Origin: Leptonema illini DSM 21528
GTDB taxonomy: Bacteria; Spirochaetota; Leptospiria; Leptospirales; Leptonemataceae
Assembly: GCF_000243335.1 (NCBI RefSeq)
Contig: NZ_JH597773.1
Span: 3,928,115 to 3,992,114 of the forward strand
DNA: 64,000 nucleotides
Reading direction: 5' to 3'
Shown here: piece by piece, positions 34,147 through 42,665 of the stretch
How the letters are laid out: each line of letters starts with the position of its first letter
How positions within the stretch are numbered: position 1 is the first letter of the stretch
Made by a program: the position numbers and the translations under genes
Notes under the pieces: generated by a model
What the model saw: the letters and a program-made list of their open reading frames with translations, nothing else
What the model was told of the DNA's origin: nothing
The model's database searches: none

Positions 34147-36935
34147 AGCCGGTTCGTTTCGGGCTTGTTCCGCGGGTTCTATTGCTTTCGGCGTTGATGC
34201 TCTCTGTTCTTGTCGGCGTCGTTTTATTCCTCGCTCTCAGGCAGCAGCGAGATCTGATCGTCAATGCCTCGATGAAGGAGGTGCAATCCCGCCTTGATCC
34301 CGTCGAGCGTCGCACCGAGTGGATTCGTTATACAGTCGGCAATCTGATAGAGCTACAACGACTCAAGTCTTATTATGGTGAAGAAACGACCGGCCCCGAA
34401 GGTCGTCTTTTCAATGAAAAGCGCTATGAGCAGCTGACCGACGGCATGCGTTCCCATCTCGATGCCGTCGGCTCTACCTCGCTCGACGACGCCACATTCC
34501 GGCAGATGCAGTATTATGCGACGCAGCTCCGAATTATGGAGGATCGCATCATCGCCGCCGAGAAACCAGAAGACGTAAAGCAACATCTGGCCGCTAACAT
34601 GCTGGCCGGCCGGTATCTCGATGCGCTCTTGATTCAGCGCAGCGGATATCTGGATGCTCTTCGATCGGCCTTCTCGGGTCTCGATCAGAGCCGCTACCGT
34701 ATTCAGACCGTCAGCTTTTTCTTTCAGGCCCACTTCGATACGTCTCTTGTCGAGCCCTCAGCCGATCTGGAGCTTGAGATCCAGCGCATCATGACGGAGT
34801 TAAGCAGACCCGACCTTGAGCCATCGCGCAGACAGGCGCTCTGGGCTTCGCTGCGTCCTCTTGCAGAGAGACGCTACAGACTCTATCGACTGAGCAGTCG
34901 CGATATCAATCTGCTTCGAGTCGGTACCGATCCCGAGCTCATCGCTTCGCTGGATGCCGTTCGGGATTCCTATTATGCTCGCAGTCCGGCGCCGGCGTCG
35001 ATTGAAAGGGAGTATGCCTTTCAGGATAAACAGTATCTGATCTCGGCCCGAACGCTTTTCATGAAGCCGGCCGTCTCAGAGAGGGCTCGCAGAATTCTTG
35101 AGTCGATGAAGGGTTCGGTGATGTGGCGACGCTACGTCGAATCGGATCGCGATATCGCCGATCGTATGAAGCCTATCATCGCCGAACTGGCAAAGCTTCG
35201 CGATGCTCAGGCCGAAGGCGATCTTACTGTCGATGAGGTCGCTCGCCTTGCAGATCTCTATAAAGAGTACGAGGCGCTGCGAGCCGAGCGCGAAAAGGCC
35301 CTCGATAAGGCGATTACCTGGGCATCCGCCTACGACGAGACGAGCCTGGCCGATCTCGAGGCCGATCTGAAAGCGACCGAGGCCGCCATCCTTGAAGCCG
35401 AGAAAAAGCTGAGCTCGACGACCGTAGAATCCGAGAAGGATCTATCGCCCGAAGAGCAGGCAAGGTTAGCCGAAGAGCGATCGCTGCTGGCCGAGATGAA
35501 AAGGCAGCTTCCGTTGAAAAAGCAGCTTATCGCCGAGTATTATCCCGAGTCCGCCGTTCTTGCCGACGCCTTTCGAGCGCTCCGGGACGCCATGCTGCTT
35601 GATAAGGCCGTGATGCGCTTCGACTACGACACGACCTCTTACATGAGTTATACGGGATCGGCGACCAATCGCAAGCTGGAGCAGAATCGCTGGACGGCTC
35701 TGCGCGGATGGATTCGCACAAACTGTTCGGAGCTTTATTCCTGCGGCGGCGTTTCGCTGCCGTTTATCAGCGGAACGGGAGAGTTTGTGAAGCCGCGCTG
35801 GGCGCTGGAACGCATCATGTGGGATCTCGACTCTCAGCCCGTCGACGACCTGGCCCGTCGGGCGCTGTTCGAGAACACGGCCGCCTTTACGCGCATCTTC
35901 TCGGATCGGTCGGCCATCGATGCTGAATTGAGTAAAGAGCGCCATCGCCTGCTCGATATGGCGCTTTCCATCGGGCTGCGGTTGATGCTCATCGCCCTAC
36001 TTGCGTCGCTCTTTTTTGTTCGATCGATCAAGCGTATCATTACGGGAGCGGAGCGTATCGGCGCCGGCGATCTCGACGTCACGTTTGAATACCGGGGGCG
36101 CGACGAACTCGGATCTCTCGTATCGGCCCTGAATCGCATGACGGTCGGACTGCGTCACAGAGAGAGAATGTTAGCCGAACTATCGGCCGCCGAGCAGATC
36201 CAGCGGCAGCTTCTGCCCGAGAAGACGCCTCCTTCTATGGAAGAGTGGTTGAACATCGGGCAGCTCTACAGACCTTCGTCAGGGGTCGGCGGCGATTACT
36301 ACGACTTTATAGAAATGGATGCCGAGCGCATGGCCTTCTGCATCGCCGATGTAACGGGCCACGGTCCGGGCCCTGCGATGATTATGGCGATGATGCGGGC
36401 CCATCTGCATTCTCTTGTGAGAAGCGAGTCGTCCGTTCGGCACATTATGGAGAAGTTGAACGAGCGCGTGTATCGCGAGACTCCGGCCGACGTTTTCATC
36501 ACCGTATATCTCGGAGTCTATGATCGTCGTACGGGAGACGTCGAATACGCCTCTGCCGGCCACAACAGGGCCTTGCTGTTTCGCTATCAATCCGAGACGG
36601 TTGAAGAGTTACCTGGCGGAGGCCTGCCTCTTGGCCTTGAAGAGACCGAACTTTTCGGGCAAATTCTCAAAACCGGAACGATTCATCTTGAACGTGGAGA
36701 TCTCTTCTTTCAGTTTACCGATGGCGTGAACGAGGCGGCTAACGCAGCTTACGAGCTTTTCGGAACGGAGCGCCTGAAAGAGTGCGTGCAGCTGGCCGGT
36801 AAGAAGCGGCCGGAGCGCATACTCGAATACGTAGCTCAGCAGGTGGAGAGGTTCTCGGGTCGCCGCGTCTTTGCCAGCGGCCCGACGGAGCTGGACGACG
36901 ATATCGCCATGATCGCCTTCCGGCGTATTCTGTAA
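34143..36935 (+). CDS. RsbU/SpoIIE-type PP2C phosphatase with large extracytoplasmic sensor
   Basis: 930 residues. A membrane helix near residues 12-32, then about 570 residues outside the cytoplasm, a second helix near residues 607-627, a HAMP domain (about 628-680) and a C-terminal PP2C phosphatase (about 690-930) with ADVTGHGPGPAMIM and YASAGHN motifs. It should dephosphorylate the STAS antagonist when a signal is sensed. The extracytoplasmic part is much longer than usual and includes a long charged coiled-coil around residues 380-470. Overlap with the kinase gene shows a dedicated operon. Confidence 0.9.
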   Translation: MKPVRFGLVPRVLLLSALMLSVLVGVVLFLALRQQRDLIVNASMKEVQSRLDPVERRTEWIRYTVGNLIELQRLKSYYGEETTGPEGRLFNEKRYEQLTDGMRSHLDAVGSTSLDDATFRQMQYYATQLRIMEDRIIAAEKPEDVKQHLAANMLAGRYLDALLIQRSGYLDALRSAFSGLDQSRYRIQTVSFFFQAHFDTSLVEPSADLELEIQRIMTELSRPDLEPSRRQALWASLRPLAERRYRLYRLSSRDINLLRVGTDPELIASLDAVRDSYYARSPAPASIEREYAFQDKQYLISARTLFMKPAVSERARRILESMKGSVMWRRYVESDRDIADRMKPIIAELAKLRDAQAEGDLTVDEVARLADLYKEYEALRAEREKALDKAITWASAYDETSLADLEADLKATEAAILEAEKKLSSTTVESEKDLSPEEQARLAEERSLLAEMKRQLPLKKQLIAEYYPESAVLADAFRALRDAMLLDKAVMRFDYDTTSYMSYTGSATNRKLEQNRWTALRGWIRTNCSELYSCGGVSLPFISGTGEFVKPRWALERIMWDLDSQPVDDLARRALFENTAAFTRIFSDRSAIDAELSKERHRLLDMALSIGLRLMLIALLASLFFVRSIKRIITGAERIGAGDLDVTFEYRGRDELGSLVSALNRMTVGLRHRERMLAELSAAEQIQRQLLPEKTPPSMEEWLNIGQLYRPSSGVGGDYYDFIEMDAERMAFCIADVTGHGPGPAMIMAMMRAHLHSLVRSESSVRHIMEKLNERVYRETPADVFITVYLGVYDRRTGDVEYASAGHNRALLFRYQSETVEELPGGGLPLGLEETELFGQILKTGTIHLERGDLFFQFTDGVNEAANAAYELFGTERLKECVQLAGKKRPERILEYVAQQVERFSGRRVFASGPTELDDDIAMIAFRRIL

Positions 36936-36978
36936 AAGCCATCTGGACAATGGCGTACTTTGTTGTGAGGTTATCAAT

Positions 36979-37281
36979 ATGAAGATAGATTTTCGAGCCT
37001 TTATTCTCGCATGGACGATTCCGCTTGTCGTCGCCCTGCTGATTATCTCGATCTGGGCGCGCCTTTCGGGTCAGTTCGGCATCGCTTTCTTGCAAACGTA
37101 TAACTCCATTCATCCGCATCCGTTTACGGCGGCGCATCCGGCTTTGCTATGGTGGGAGCACGCCGTCGGAGTTCTGCTTGATCTTTTCTACGCCGTCGTT
37201 GATGCCGTCATCTTTTCGGGCATCGCCGCCCTTCTGTATAACCGCCTGAGTAGCGATCCCAAACCTCCTTCTGAGGCTTAG
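36979..37281 (+). CDS. Small membrane protein
   Basis: 100 residues with an N-terminal helix (FILAWTIPLVVALLIISIW) and one or two later hydrophobic segments. It follows the phosphatase gene by 43 bases and may belong to its transcript. No family recognised. Confidence 0.55.
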   Translation: MKIDFRAFILAWTIPLVVALLIISIWARLSGQFGIAFLQTYNSIHPHPFTAAHPALLWWEHAVGVLLDLFYAVVDAVIFSGIAALLYNRLSSDPKPPSEA

Positions 37282-37308
37282 GATCGAGCGGGTCTACACG
37301 CTTACCGA

Positions 37309-40269
37309 TCAGAACTGAAAGTAGATAAAAGGCTGCACGTCGGGCAGGGCGAGCTGAAAGGCGAGCACGGTAACGGCCGCTCCGATCAGGCTCTGTAACG
37401 GCCATGCGAGATCGCGAAAGGCTCTGCCGGCGTTTTCGCGCCACTCGATCGGCGTCAGATGAAAAGCATATCCGAAGGCGACGACGGCGACGCCGCGCCA
37501 TTCGAGGTTCTTGAGCACCCAGCTATCCGAGAAGATGCGCTCGACGACGGCCTTCATCATCGCCGGATCATTCAACCGGAAGATGATGAAGGCGAAGAGA
37601 ATAAAATGCAGCGTCACAAAGACGCGACCGACGCGACCGAGCAGCGTCTTCGGATCGTTCTTGCCCCATCCGATCCAGCGTTCAAAGACAAGGGCCAGGC
37701 CGTGCAGCGTTCCCCAGACGACGTAGTTCAGGCCGGCTCCATGCCACAGACCGGCGAGGAACATGGTGATGAGCAGATTGCGCGCCACGCCGGTGCGGTT
37801 GCCGCCGAGGGCGATATAGATGTAATCGCGAATCCATGTGCCGAGCGAGATATGCCACCGGCGCCAGTACTCGGTAACCGAAGCGGCCTGATACGGTCGG
37901 CGGAAGTTTTCGGTAAGATGGAAGCCGAGAAGGTTAGCCGAGCCGATGGCGATATCGGTATAGCCCGAGAAATCTCCGTAGATCTGAAGCCCGTAGGCGT
38001 ACAGCGCCGCCAGATTTTCTGCCGACGTAAACATGGACGGCGACGCATAGACGCGATCGACGATAGTAACGCCGATCCAATCGGCCGTCATCTTCTTGAT
38101 GAGTCCGCAGAAAATCAGAAACAGGCCGGTGCTGAACATCTGATGCGTGACGACGAAATGGCGCACCTTGCGTCCGATATCGGGAAGGAACTCGGCCGCA
38201 CGCACGATCGGGCCTGCGACTAACTGTGGAAAAAACGAAACATAGAGGGCGAAACGCAGTATGTTGCGTTCGACGGCCAGCGTTCCGCGCCAGACGTCGA
38301 TCGTATAAGAAAGCGTCTGAAAAGTATAGAATGAGATGCCGACAGGAAGAAGCAGATCAAAGACGGGAATCGGCCTTGATCCCGAGAATGCCTCGATGAC
38401 GCGGTTGATCACATCTCCCGAAAAATTCAGATACTTGAAGAAGAAAAGAAGGCCGAGGTTGCCGACAAGCGAGGCGATCAGGTAGCGCGTGCCACGATCG
38501 GGCTTCGCTTCGGTCGACAGATTCCGCGCCTTCTCGATCCCAAGGGCGCAAACGTAATCAAGTATGGTCGAGGCGACGATCAAGAGAACGGGCCAGAACT
38601 TCCAGCTTGCATAAAAATAGAACGAAACGAGAACGAGAAAACCGAGCCGCAGATTCGGCCAGCGCACAAGTATCGAAGAGACGATCAGGACGACAAAAAG
38701 AAAAAGAGCATAGGTTCTCGAATTGAACGAGATGGCGCCAGGATCTTCGCCTTCGAATACGTCGGGCGCTGTATGAGCTTCGGGAATGACCGCCTGTGAG
38801 CCTGTATAACTCGCATACCCTTTGAGTAATTCGGCCGACACTCCGTCGGCGATCATATCACCGCCCGCGCTCGACAGATGCATGTAGTCGTTCAGGGCGA
38901 GGCCTTTGCGTACCATCTGAATAATGTGGCCGCGTCCTCCCATGTACTCGTAGGTGTCGAAAAAGGCGATGTCGAATTCGTCGGCAAGCTTACGCTGGAT
39001 GCGCCGCACATCGTCCTGTGCCGGAACGGGCTGCAAAGCCCCGCCCTGCGATTTGACGCGATCAAGCGGTCCGACCATGAGGATGGGCGTATCGGGCAGC
39101 ACTTTGCGCAGACGTTTATAATAGTCTCGCAGCTGACTCTCGTACTTCTCGGGCGTATAACCATGAAAACGAGTTTCGATCGAGGCAGACTCGTTTACTC
39201 CGAACTCGAAAACTACCAGATCAGGCGCAAACCAGCGGTATCCGCACTCGAGAGCGGCATCAGACACCGACGCCATCCACGCCTGATGGATGCCCATACG
39301 CACGACGGTGCTGTAGCTCAGGCCCGATGACGTCTCAAGAAGCAGCGCATCGATATAAGGCGGCTTGCCTTTATAGTCGACGGTCATCTGAAGGCGGCGA
39401 GTCGCCGCAAGATCAACCTCAAAACCCTGACATTGGCCGGGTTGTAGATCATAGTCAAACGATGCCTGCGCCTTCTCTGCCGTTTCGAAGAGCGACGATC
39501 CTGTCGTCGCGGCATCACCCGCACGCAGAAGAACATGCGCCTTTGTCCAGGGAGCAGCCTCGGGTGGAGCCTCTTGAGTCGTCATCGCCCCCGGCTTCTG
39601 AGGGCGCACGGACTTAGCTGTGAAGCCAAGCTCGGCTACGAGTGGGCGATCAAAGGAGTTATGCTCGATTTGAAAGAGATCGAATCCTCCGTTTGTGAGA
39701 TTCTTATGTCCTTTGAGCACGGACTCTTTCGAGTCGATGATGGTGACGAGTCCTCGGCCGCCGTCGCCGAACTCTTTCTGTAGATTGCTCTTGAGTTTAT
39801 ACGCAACGTTGTCGGCCCAGATGATCGAATCTCCGTATTGAATGACTCGAACATGACTGCGCTTCTTTTCTTTCAGATCATGAAGAGCGGCATAGAACTT
39901 CGCAAGACGGGCATGGTTCTCGCCGTCATGAAGCACAGGCTTTGCTTTGTCGTCGGGGTGTTCCGGTGCGGCAGACTCCGGTGCCGGATCTTTCTGTGGA
40001 AGAGTCTCCGTTTCGGGAGCAGGATCCTTTTCAGGGGCCGCATCTTTCTCAAGAGACGGATCTTTAACGGGAGCCGTCTCATCCGCATCTGATAGAATCG
40101 AAAGTAAGGTCAGTTGCGTCTTGAGAGTCTTATACCCCGGAATCAGGTCGGCAAAGGTCGGGAAGATGCGGGCCGGTTCGGGTAACGATGGCTGTGCGCC
40201 GGCGGCAATGAGCAGGAGCCCTGCCCAGGCCATGAGCAGGTAGATGTTACGGAAGGATCGAGTCTGCAT
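37309..40269 (-). CDS. SGNH hydrolase-MBOAT O-acyltransferase fusion
   Basis: 986 residues. A signal-anchor-like N-terminus and an acidic Pro/Glu-rich spacer (about residues 60-110) lead into an SGNH esterase-fold domain (about 140-490) with block I YGDSI, FEFGVNES and DYMHLSSAGGD. An MBOAT part with about 11 membrane helices follows (about 515-986), including RRWHISLGTWIRDYIY and the catalytic-His region GLWHGAG. MBOAT proteins such as AlgI, PatA and DltB move acyl groups across the membrane, and SGNH partners complete transfer to a glycan. Having both in one chain suggests envelope polysaccharide O-acetylation by a single protein. The adjacent SGNH lipoprotein lies one base upstream. Confidence 0.85.
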   Translation of the reverse strand: MQTRSFRNIYLLMAWAGLLLIAAGAQPSLPEPARIFPTFADLIPGYKTLKTQLTLLSILSDADETAPVKDPSLEKDAAPEKDPAPETETLPQKDPAPESAAPEHPDDKAKPVLHDGENHARLAKFYAALHDLKEKKRSHVRVIQYGDSIIWADNVAYKLKSNLQKEFGDGGRGLVTIIDSKESVLKGHKNLTNGGFDLFQIEHNSFDRPLVAELGFTAKSVRPQKPGAMTTQEAPPEAAPWTKAHVLLRAGDAATTGSSLFETAEKAQASFDYDLQPGQCQGFEVDLAATRRLQMTVDYKGKPPYIDALLLETSSGLSYSTVVRMGIHQAWMASVSDAALECGYRWFAPDLVVFEFGVNESASIETRFHGYTPEKYESQLRDYYKRLRKVLPDTPILMVGPLDRVKSQGGALQPVPAQDDVRRIQRKLADEFDIAFFDTYEYMGGRGHIIQMVRKGLALNDYMHLSSAGGDMIADGVSAELLKGYASYTGSQAVIPEAHTAPDVFEGEDPGAISFNSRTYALFLFVVLIVSSILVRWPNLRLGFLVLVSFYFYASWKFWPVLLIVASTILDYVCALGIEKARNLSTEAKPDRGTRYLIASLVGNLGLLFFFKYLNFSGDVINRVIEAFSGSRPIPVFDLLLPVGISFYTFQTLSYTIDVWRGTLAVERNILRFALYVSFFPQLVAGPIVRAAEFLPDIGRKVRHFVVTHQMFSTGLFLIFCGLIKKMTADWIGVTIVDRVYASPSMFTSAENLAALYAYGLQIYGDFSGYTDIAIGSANLLGFHLTENFRRPYQAASVTEYWRRWHISLGTWIRDYIYIALGGNRTGVARNLLITMFLAGLWHGAGLNYVVWGTLHGLALVFERWIGWGKNDPKTLLGRVGRVFVTLHFILFAFIIFRLNDPAMMKAVVERIFSDSWVLKNLEWRGVAVVAFGYAFHLTPIEWRENAGRAFRDLAWPLQSLIGAAVTVLAFQLALPDVQPFIYFQF

Positions 40270-40270
40270 C

Positions 40271-41092
40271 TCAGTTGGCCTTTTCTACTGACGGCTTCGC
40301 CTCCGTCTGCGCGACATCGAGAGGGGCGTCTTTCAGATCGAGCTCGCTGAGAAAGTAGGGCAGCAGGGCATCTTTCATGATGATGCCTCCGGCCGGTGTC
40401 GGATGCACGGCGTCTTCATACTTCACTTTTTGAAGCTTTCCGTTGCGGTCGGGCATACGCAGGGCGTAGATGCCGTTGATCGTCGTATGCTCCCACGAAG
40501 GAACATAAAAGGCATTCGGATAACGACTGCAAACCTCACGAAAGATGTCGTTCGTCACCGGATAACGCACCGAGAACGTGCGATGATCGGTGGCCGGCTG
40601 TCCGATGAGATAGAGACGCTTGACTCGCGGAGCGAAGCGCTTCACATATTCGTTGACATGACGCGCATAACGCGTTCGGAATTCCGGGTTGTGGAACATG
40701 TAGTTTTTGCCGTCTTTTTCTTTGACGGCCAGCGTATCGTTTGCGCCATAAAAGGCGATGAGCACGTCGGGATTATGTCGCCGCAGCAGCTCTTCGGTGC
40801 GGGCCGACCAGTCGTACGGATGCAGCCCCGACAGACCGGTGGAGATCTTGTAGTCCCTCTCGACGAATACGTCGGGGCGGCTGGCAAATTCCTCGGCCAG
40901 CGCCTTGCCGAAAAATCCGCCCATCATAGAGTCGCCGACCATGACGATGCGAATCGGCCCTTCAACCTTCGTCCGGGCCGGATTCTTGAGATCGCCAGAG
41001 GCACACTGCGTAAGCGAGGCAAGCAGCACAAGGATCATGCCGGTCACTATGCTTTTCGCAGGCAGAATTCGAGTAAGAGAGCGACGTTTCAT
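40271..41092 (-). CDS. SGNH/GDSL hydrolase-like lipoprotein (DUF459-like)
   Basis: 273 residues from ATG 41092; the open frame runs 80 codons further upstream without family-like sequence. Signal peptide with LASLTQC, a loose spirochaetal lipobox. Block I is VMVGDSMMGG, block III GANDT, and the catalytic Asp/His pair lies in DAVHPTPAGG. It probably works with the downstream MBOAT fusion as an acetyl carrier, transferase or editing esterase on a surface glycan. The two genes are one base apart, so co-expressed. Confidence 0.8.
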   Translation of the reverse strand: MKRRSLTRILPAKSIVTGMILVLLASLTQCASGDLKNPARTKVEGPIRIVMVGDSMMGGFFGKALAEEFASRPDVFVERDYKISTGLSGLHPYDWSARTEELLRRHNPDVLIAFYGANDTLAVKEKDGKNYMFHNPEFRTRYARHVNEYVKRFAPRVKRLYLIGQPATDHRTFSVRYPVTNDIFREVCSRYPNAFYVPSWEHTTINGIYALRMPDRNGKLQKVKYEDAVHPTPAGGIIMKDALLPYFLSELDLKDAPLDVAQTEAKPSVEKAN

Positions 41093-41197
41093 ACGATGAA
41101 CCTCTGATGCTCTCTTCGCTTGCTCTGTCAAGTACTCGATGGCCGGTGCATATCCTTTTTGGTTTGACGACCCTTCAATCCGGGCAGAGCATGAAGC

Positions 41198-41596
41198 ATG
41201 CTTGATCTCGAAGATGCGATCCGAGAAACCGTGCAAATACTGGACACGGCTCCCGTTGAATTCGCCTATCTTTTCGGCAGTATGGCGTCGGGGGAACAGA
41301 ACAGGTTTTCTGATGTCGATCTGGCCGTGCATCGGGAAGAAGGAGCCGACGTCATCCAGCAGACCATGGATCTGTATGATCGTATCGGTAAAGTATTTGA
41401 ACCGGTGAAGCTCGACCTTATCATTCTGAACTCCGCTCCGATCAGCTTGAGCGGACGCATTCTGACGAAATCACGCCTTATTTATGATCGAGCACCTTTT
41501 CGCCGTCACATTTACGAATCCCTGACATTGCGTATGTTCTGGGACTTCCGTATCAAAGAAGATGCCTTCTTCAAAGCAAGGTTTGCTCATGGTTGA
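41198..41596 (+). CDS. MntA-type nucleotidyltransferase antitoxin
   Basis: 132 residues. The minimal nucleotidyltransferase signature LFGSMASGEQNRFSDVDLAV holds the GSxxxG and the catalytic DxD. The C-terminal DLIILNSAPISLSGRIL and RMFWDFRIKEDAFFKARF segments match MntA antitoxins, which AMPylate HepT toxins. The stop overlaps the ATG of a hepT remnant by 8 bases (ATGGTTGA), the normal mntA-hepT arrangement. The partner is destroyed, leaving an orphan antitoxin. Confidence 0.85.
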   Translation: MLDLEDAIRETVQILDTAPVEFAYLFGSMASGEQNRFSDVDLAVHREEGADVIQQTMDLYDRIGKVFEPVKLDLIILNSAPISLSGRILTKSRLIYDRAPFRRHIYESLTLRMFWDFRIKEDAFFKARFAHG

Positions 41597-42132
41597 TCGA
41601 GCGCTGATCTACCGAAAGCTCGCGGCGCTGGAGGAATACCTTCTTTCGGTTTTGGTATCTTCTCGGCCTCGCGCCACTTCCGCCCATGATAAAAAATTAG
41701 TTTAATATAGTCTGCCGCTGGAAGGTAAGAAATTACCGCACCTACAGTGTATCTAAATTTTTTCCCATCCACTAACCGCATTACTTTTTCTCGGTCTCTC
41801 GTTCTTGGGTAATACTTCTTTGCTTCAATAACGATCAGATTCCCTTGATTTCCGCTTACCCGCTTGTGAACAAGGATGTCGGGGCGAATGCGATCATTCC
41901 TGGAAAGCTCCTTTTCATCCTCAAGGTATTTGTCATATTCAATGTCTACGCTGCCGAATTGGATATCCCTGCTGTTTAGTTCTTTTTCAATATGCTGGGC
42001 AAGCTTATGATTGATGCATTCTTCTTTCAACGAGTTTTTAATTAGTAGAGCATCTTCCTTGATCAATTGTTTCAAGGCATCAACAATGCATTGCTTTAAT
42101 GTTTCTGGTGTAATGGCTCTAAGATCGGTCAT
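41587..42132 (-). CDS. PD-(D/E)XK nuclease-like protein, second of pair
   Basis: 181 residues. An N-terminal helical part (about 60 residues) is followed by a probable catalytic core: RPDILVHKR (D85) then NLIVIEAKK (E103, K105), fitting the D...ExK pattern of restriction-like nucleases. The last 20 residues are encoded by the strand opposite the hepT remnant, so the natural C-terminus was probably lost and replaced at the junction. It starts inside the stop of the upstream gene (ATGA) and forms the end of a three-gene operon. Confidence 0.6.
   Translation of the reverse strand: MTDLRAITPETLKQCIVDALKQLIKEDALLIKNSLKEECINHKLAQHIEKELNSRDIQFGSVDIEYDKYLEDEKELSRNDRIRPDILVHKRVSGNQGNLIVIEAKKYYPRTRDREKVMRLVDGKKFRYTVGAVISYLPAADYIKLIFYHGRKWREAEKIPKPKEGIPPAPRAFGRSALDQP
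41589..41705 (+). pseudogene. hepT toxin remnant (about 18 family codons)
   Basis: It begins like a HEPN-domain HepT protein (MVDRALIYRKLAALEEYL) and then departs from the family near 41643-41650, running to TAA 41703-41705. An intact HepT is about 130 to 140 residues. The join is where the AT-rich three-gene island begins, so an insertion or recombination event removed the toxin body. Confidence 0.7.
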
Positions 42133-42665
42133 TGCAAGATCAAGTCACGAAAAATTAAGAGCATATGTCCCGTTAGAACATTGTAGTCGGTTTTCAATTG
42201 GGAAAGCCCTTTGGAATAGAAGGACTGTTGCTCAATCGTCATGTCTTGGAAGTTGTTCGCCAGAAAAAACAGTAAGAAGGCTTTACTCCTGTGCTCGCTT
42301 AAAATCTCCATGTCTTTGATTACTTTGGTGTCTTTAAAGTGGCTTTCCGTAAAGCCCCAGCCGATCTTAATTTCGATAATAGCCTCCACATCTTCATACG
42401 AAGTTGCCGTCGACTCCGATTTTAGGATCATTATATCATGGCGCTTCCCATTGAATCCCCATTCCATCCGTAAGCGATTGCTTCTAAGGTTTACGAACGG
42501 TGGAATTGCATCGTTTCGATCGATCACAATATACCCATCGACGTGTTGCATTAGCGCATTGAAGACTCTAACTTGTGCCTCTATCTCGGCAGAGGTGTAA
42601 TCGTAAGGATTGACCTCGAAATCCCGGCGAAGGTCTTCCGATATTTTATGGATTAGTTCTTTCAT
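42129..42665 (-). CDS. PD-(D/E)XK nuclease-like protein, first of pair
   Basis: 178 residues. A restriction-like core is suggested by KRHDIMILK (D77) followed after a loop by VEAIIEIKIGWG (E98, K100). The N-terminal 60 residues are helical, and the C-terminal part holds SKAFLLFFLANNFQ. It is not clearly similar to its downstream neighbour beyond the motif. ATGA overlaps on both sides mean tight coupling with the lipoprotein gene and the second nuclease-like gene. AT-rich compared with flanking host genes. Confidence 0.55.
   Translation of the reverse strand: MKELIHKISEDLRRDFEVNPYDYTSAEIEAQVRVFNALMQHVDGYIVIDRNDAIPPFVNLRSNRLRMEWGFNGKRHDIMILKSESTATSYEDVEAIIEIKIGWGFTESHFKDTKVIKDMEILSEHRSKAFLLFFLANNFQDMTIEQQSFYSKGLSQLKTDYNVLTGHMLLIFRDLILQ

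Noticed and set aside
37459-38223. 254-codon plus-strand frame inside the MBOAT gene
   Set aside because: It opposes a clear MBOAT domain; shadow frame.
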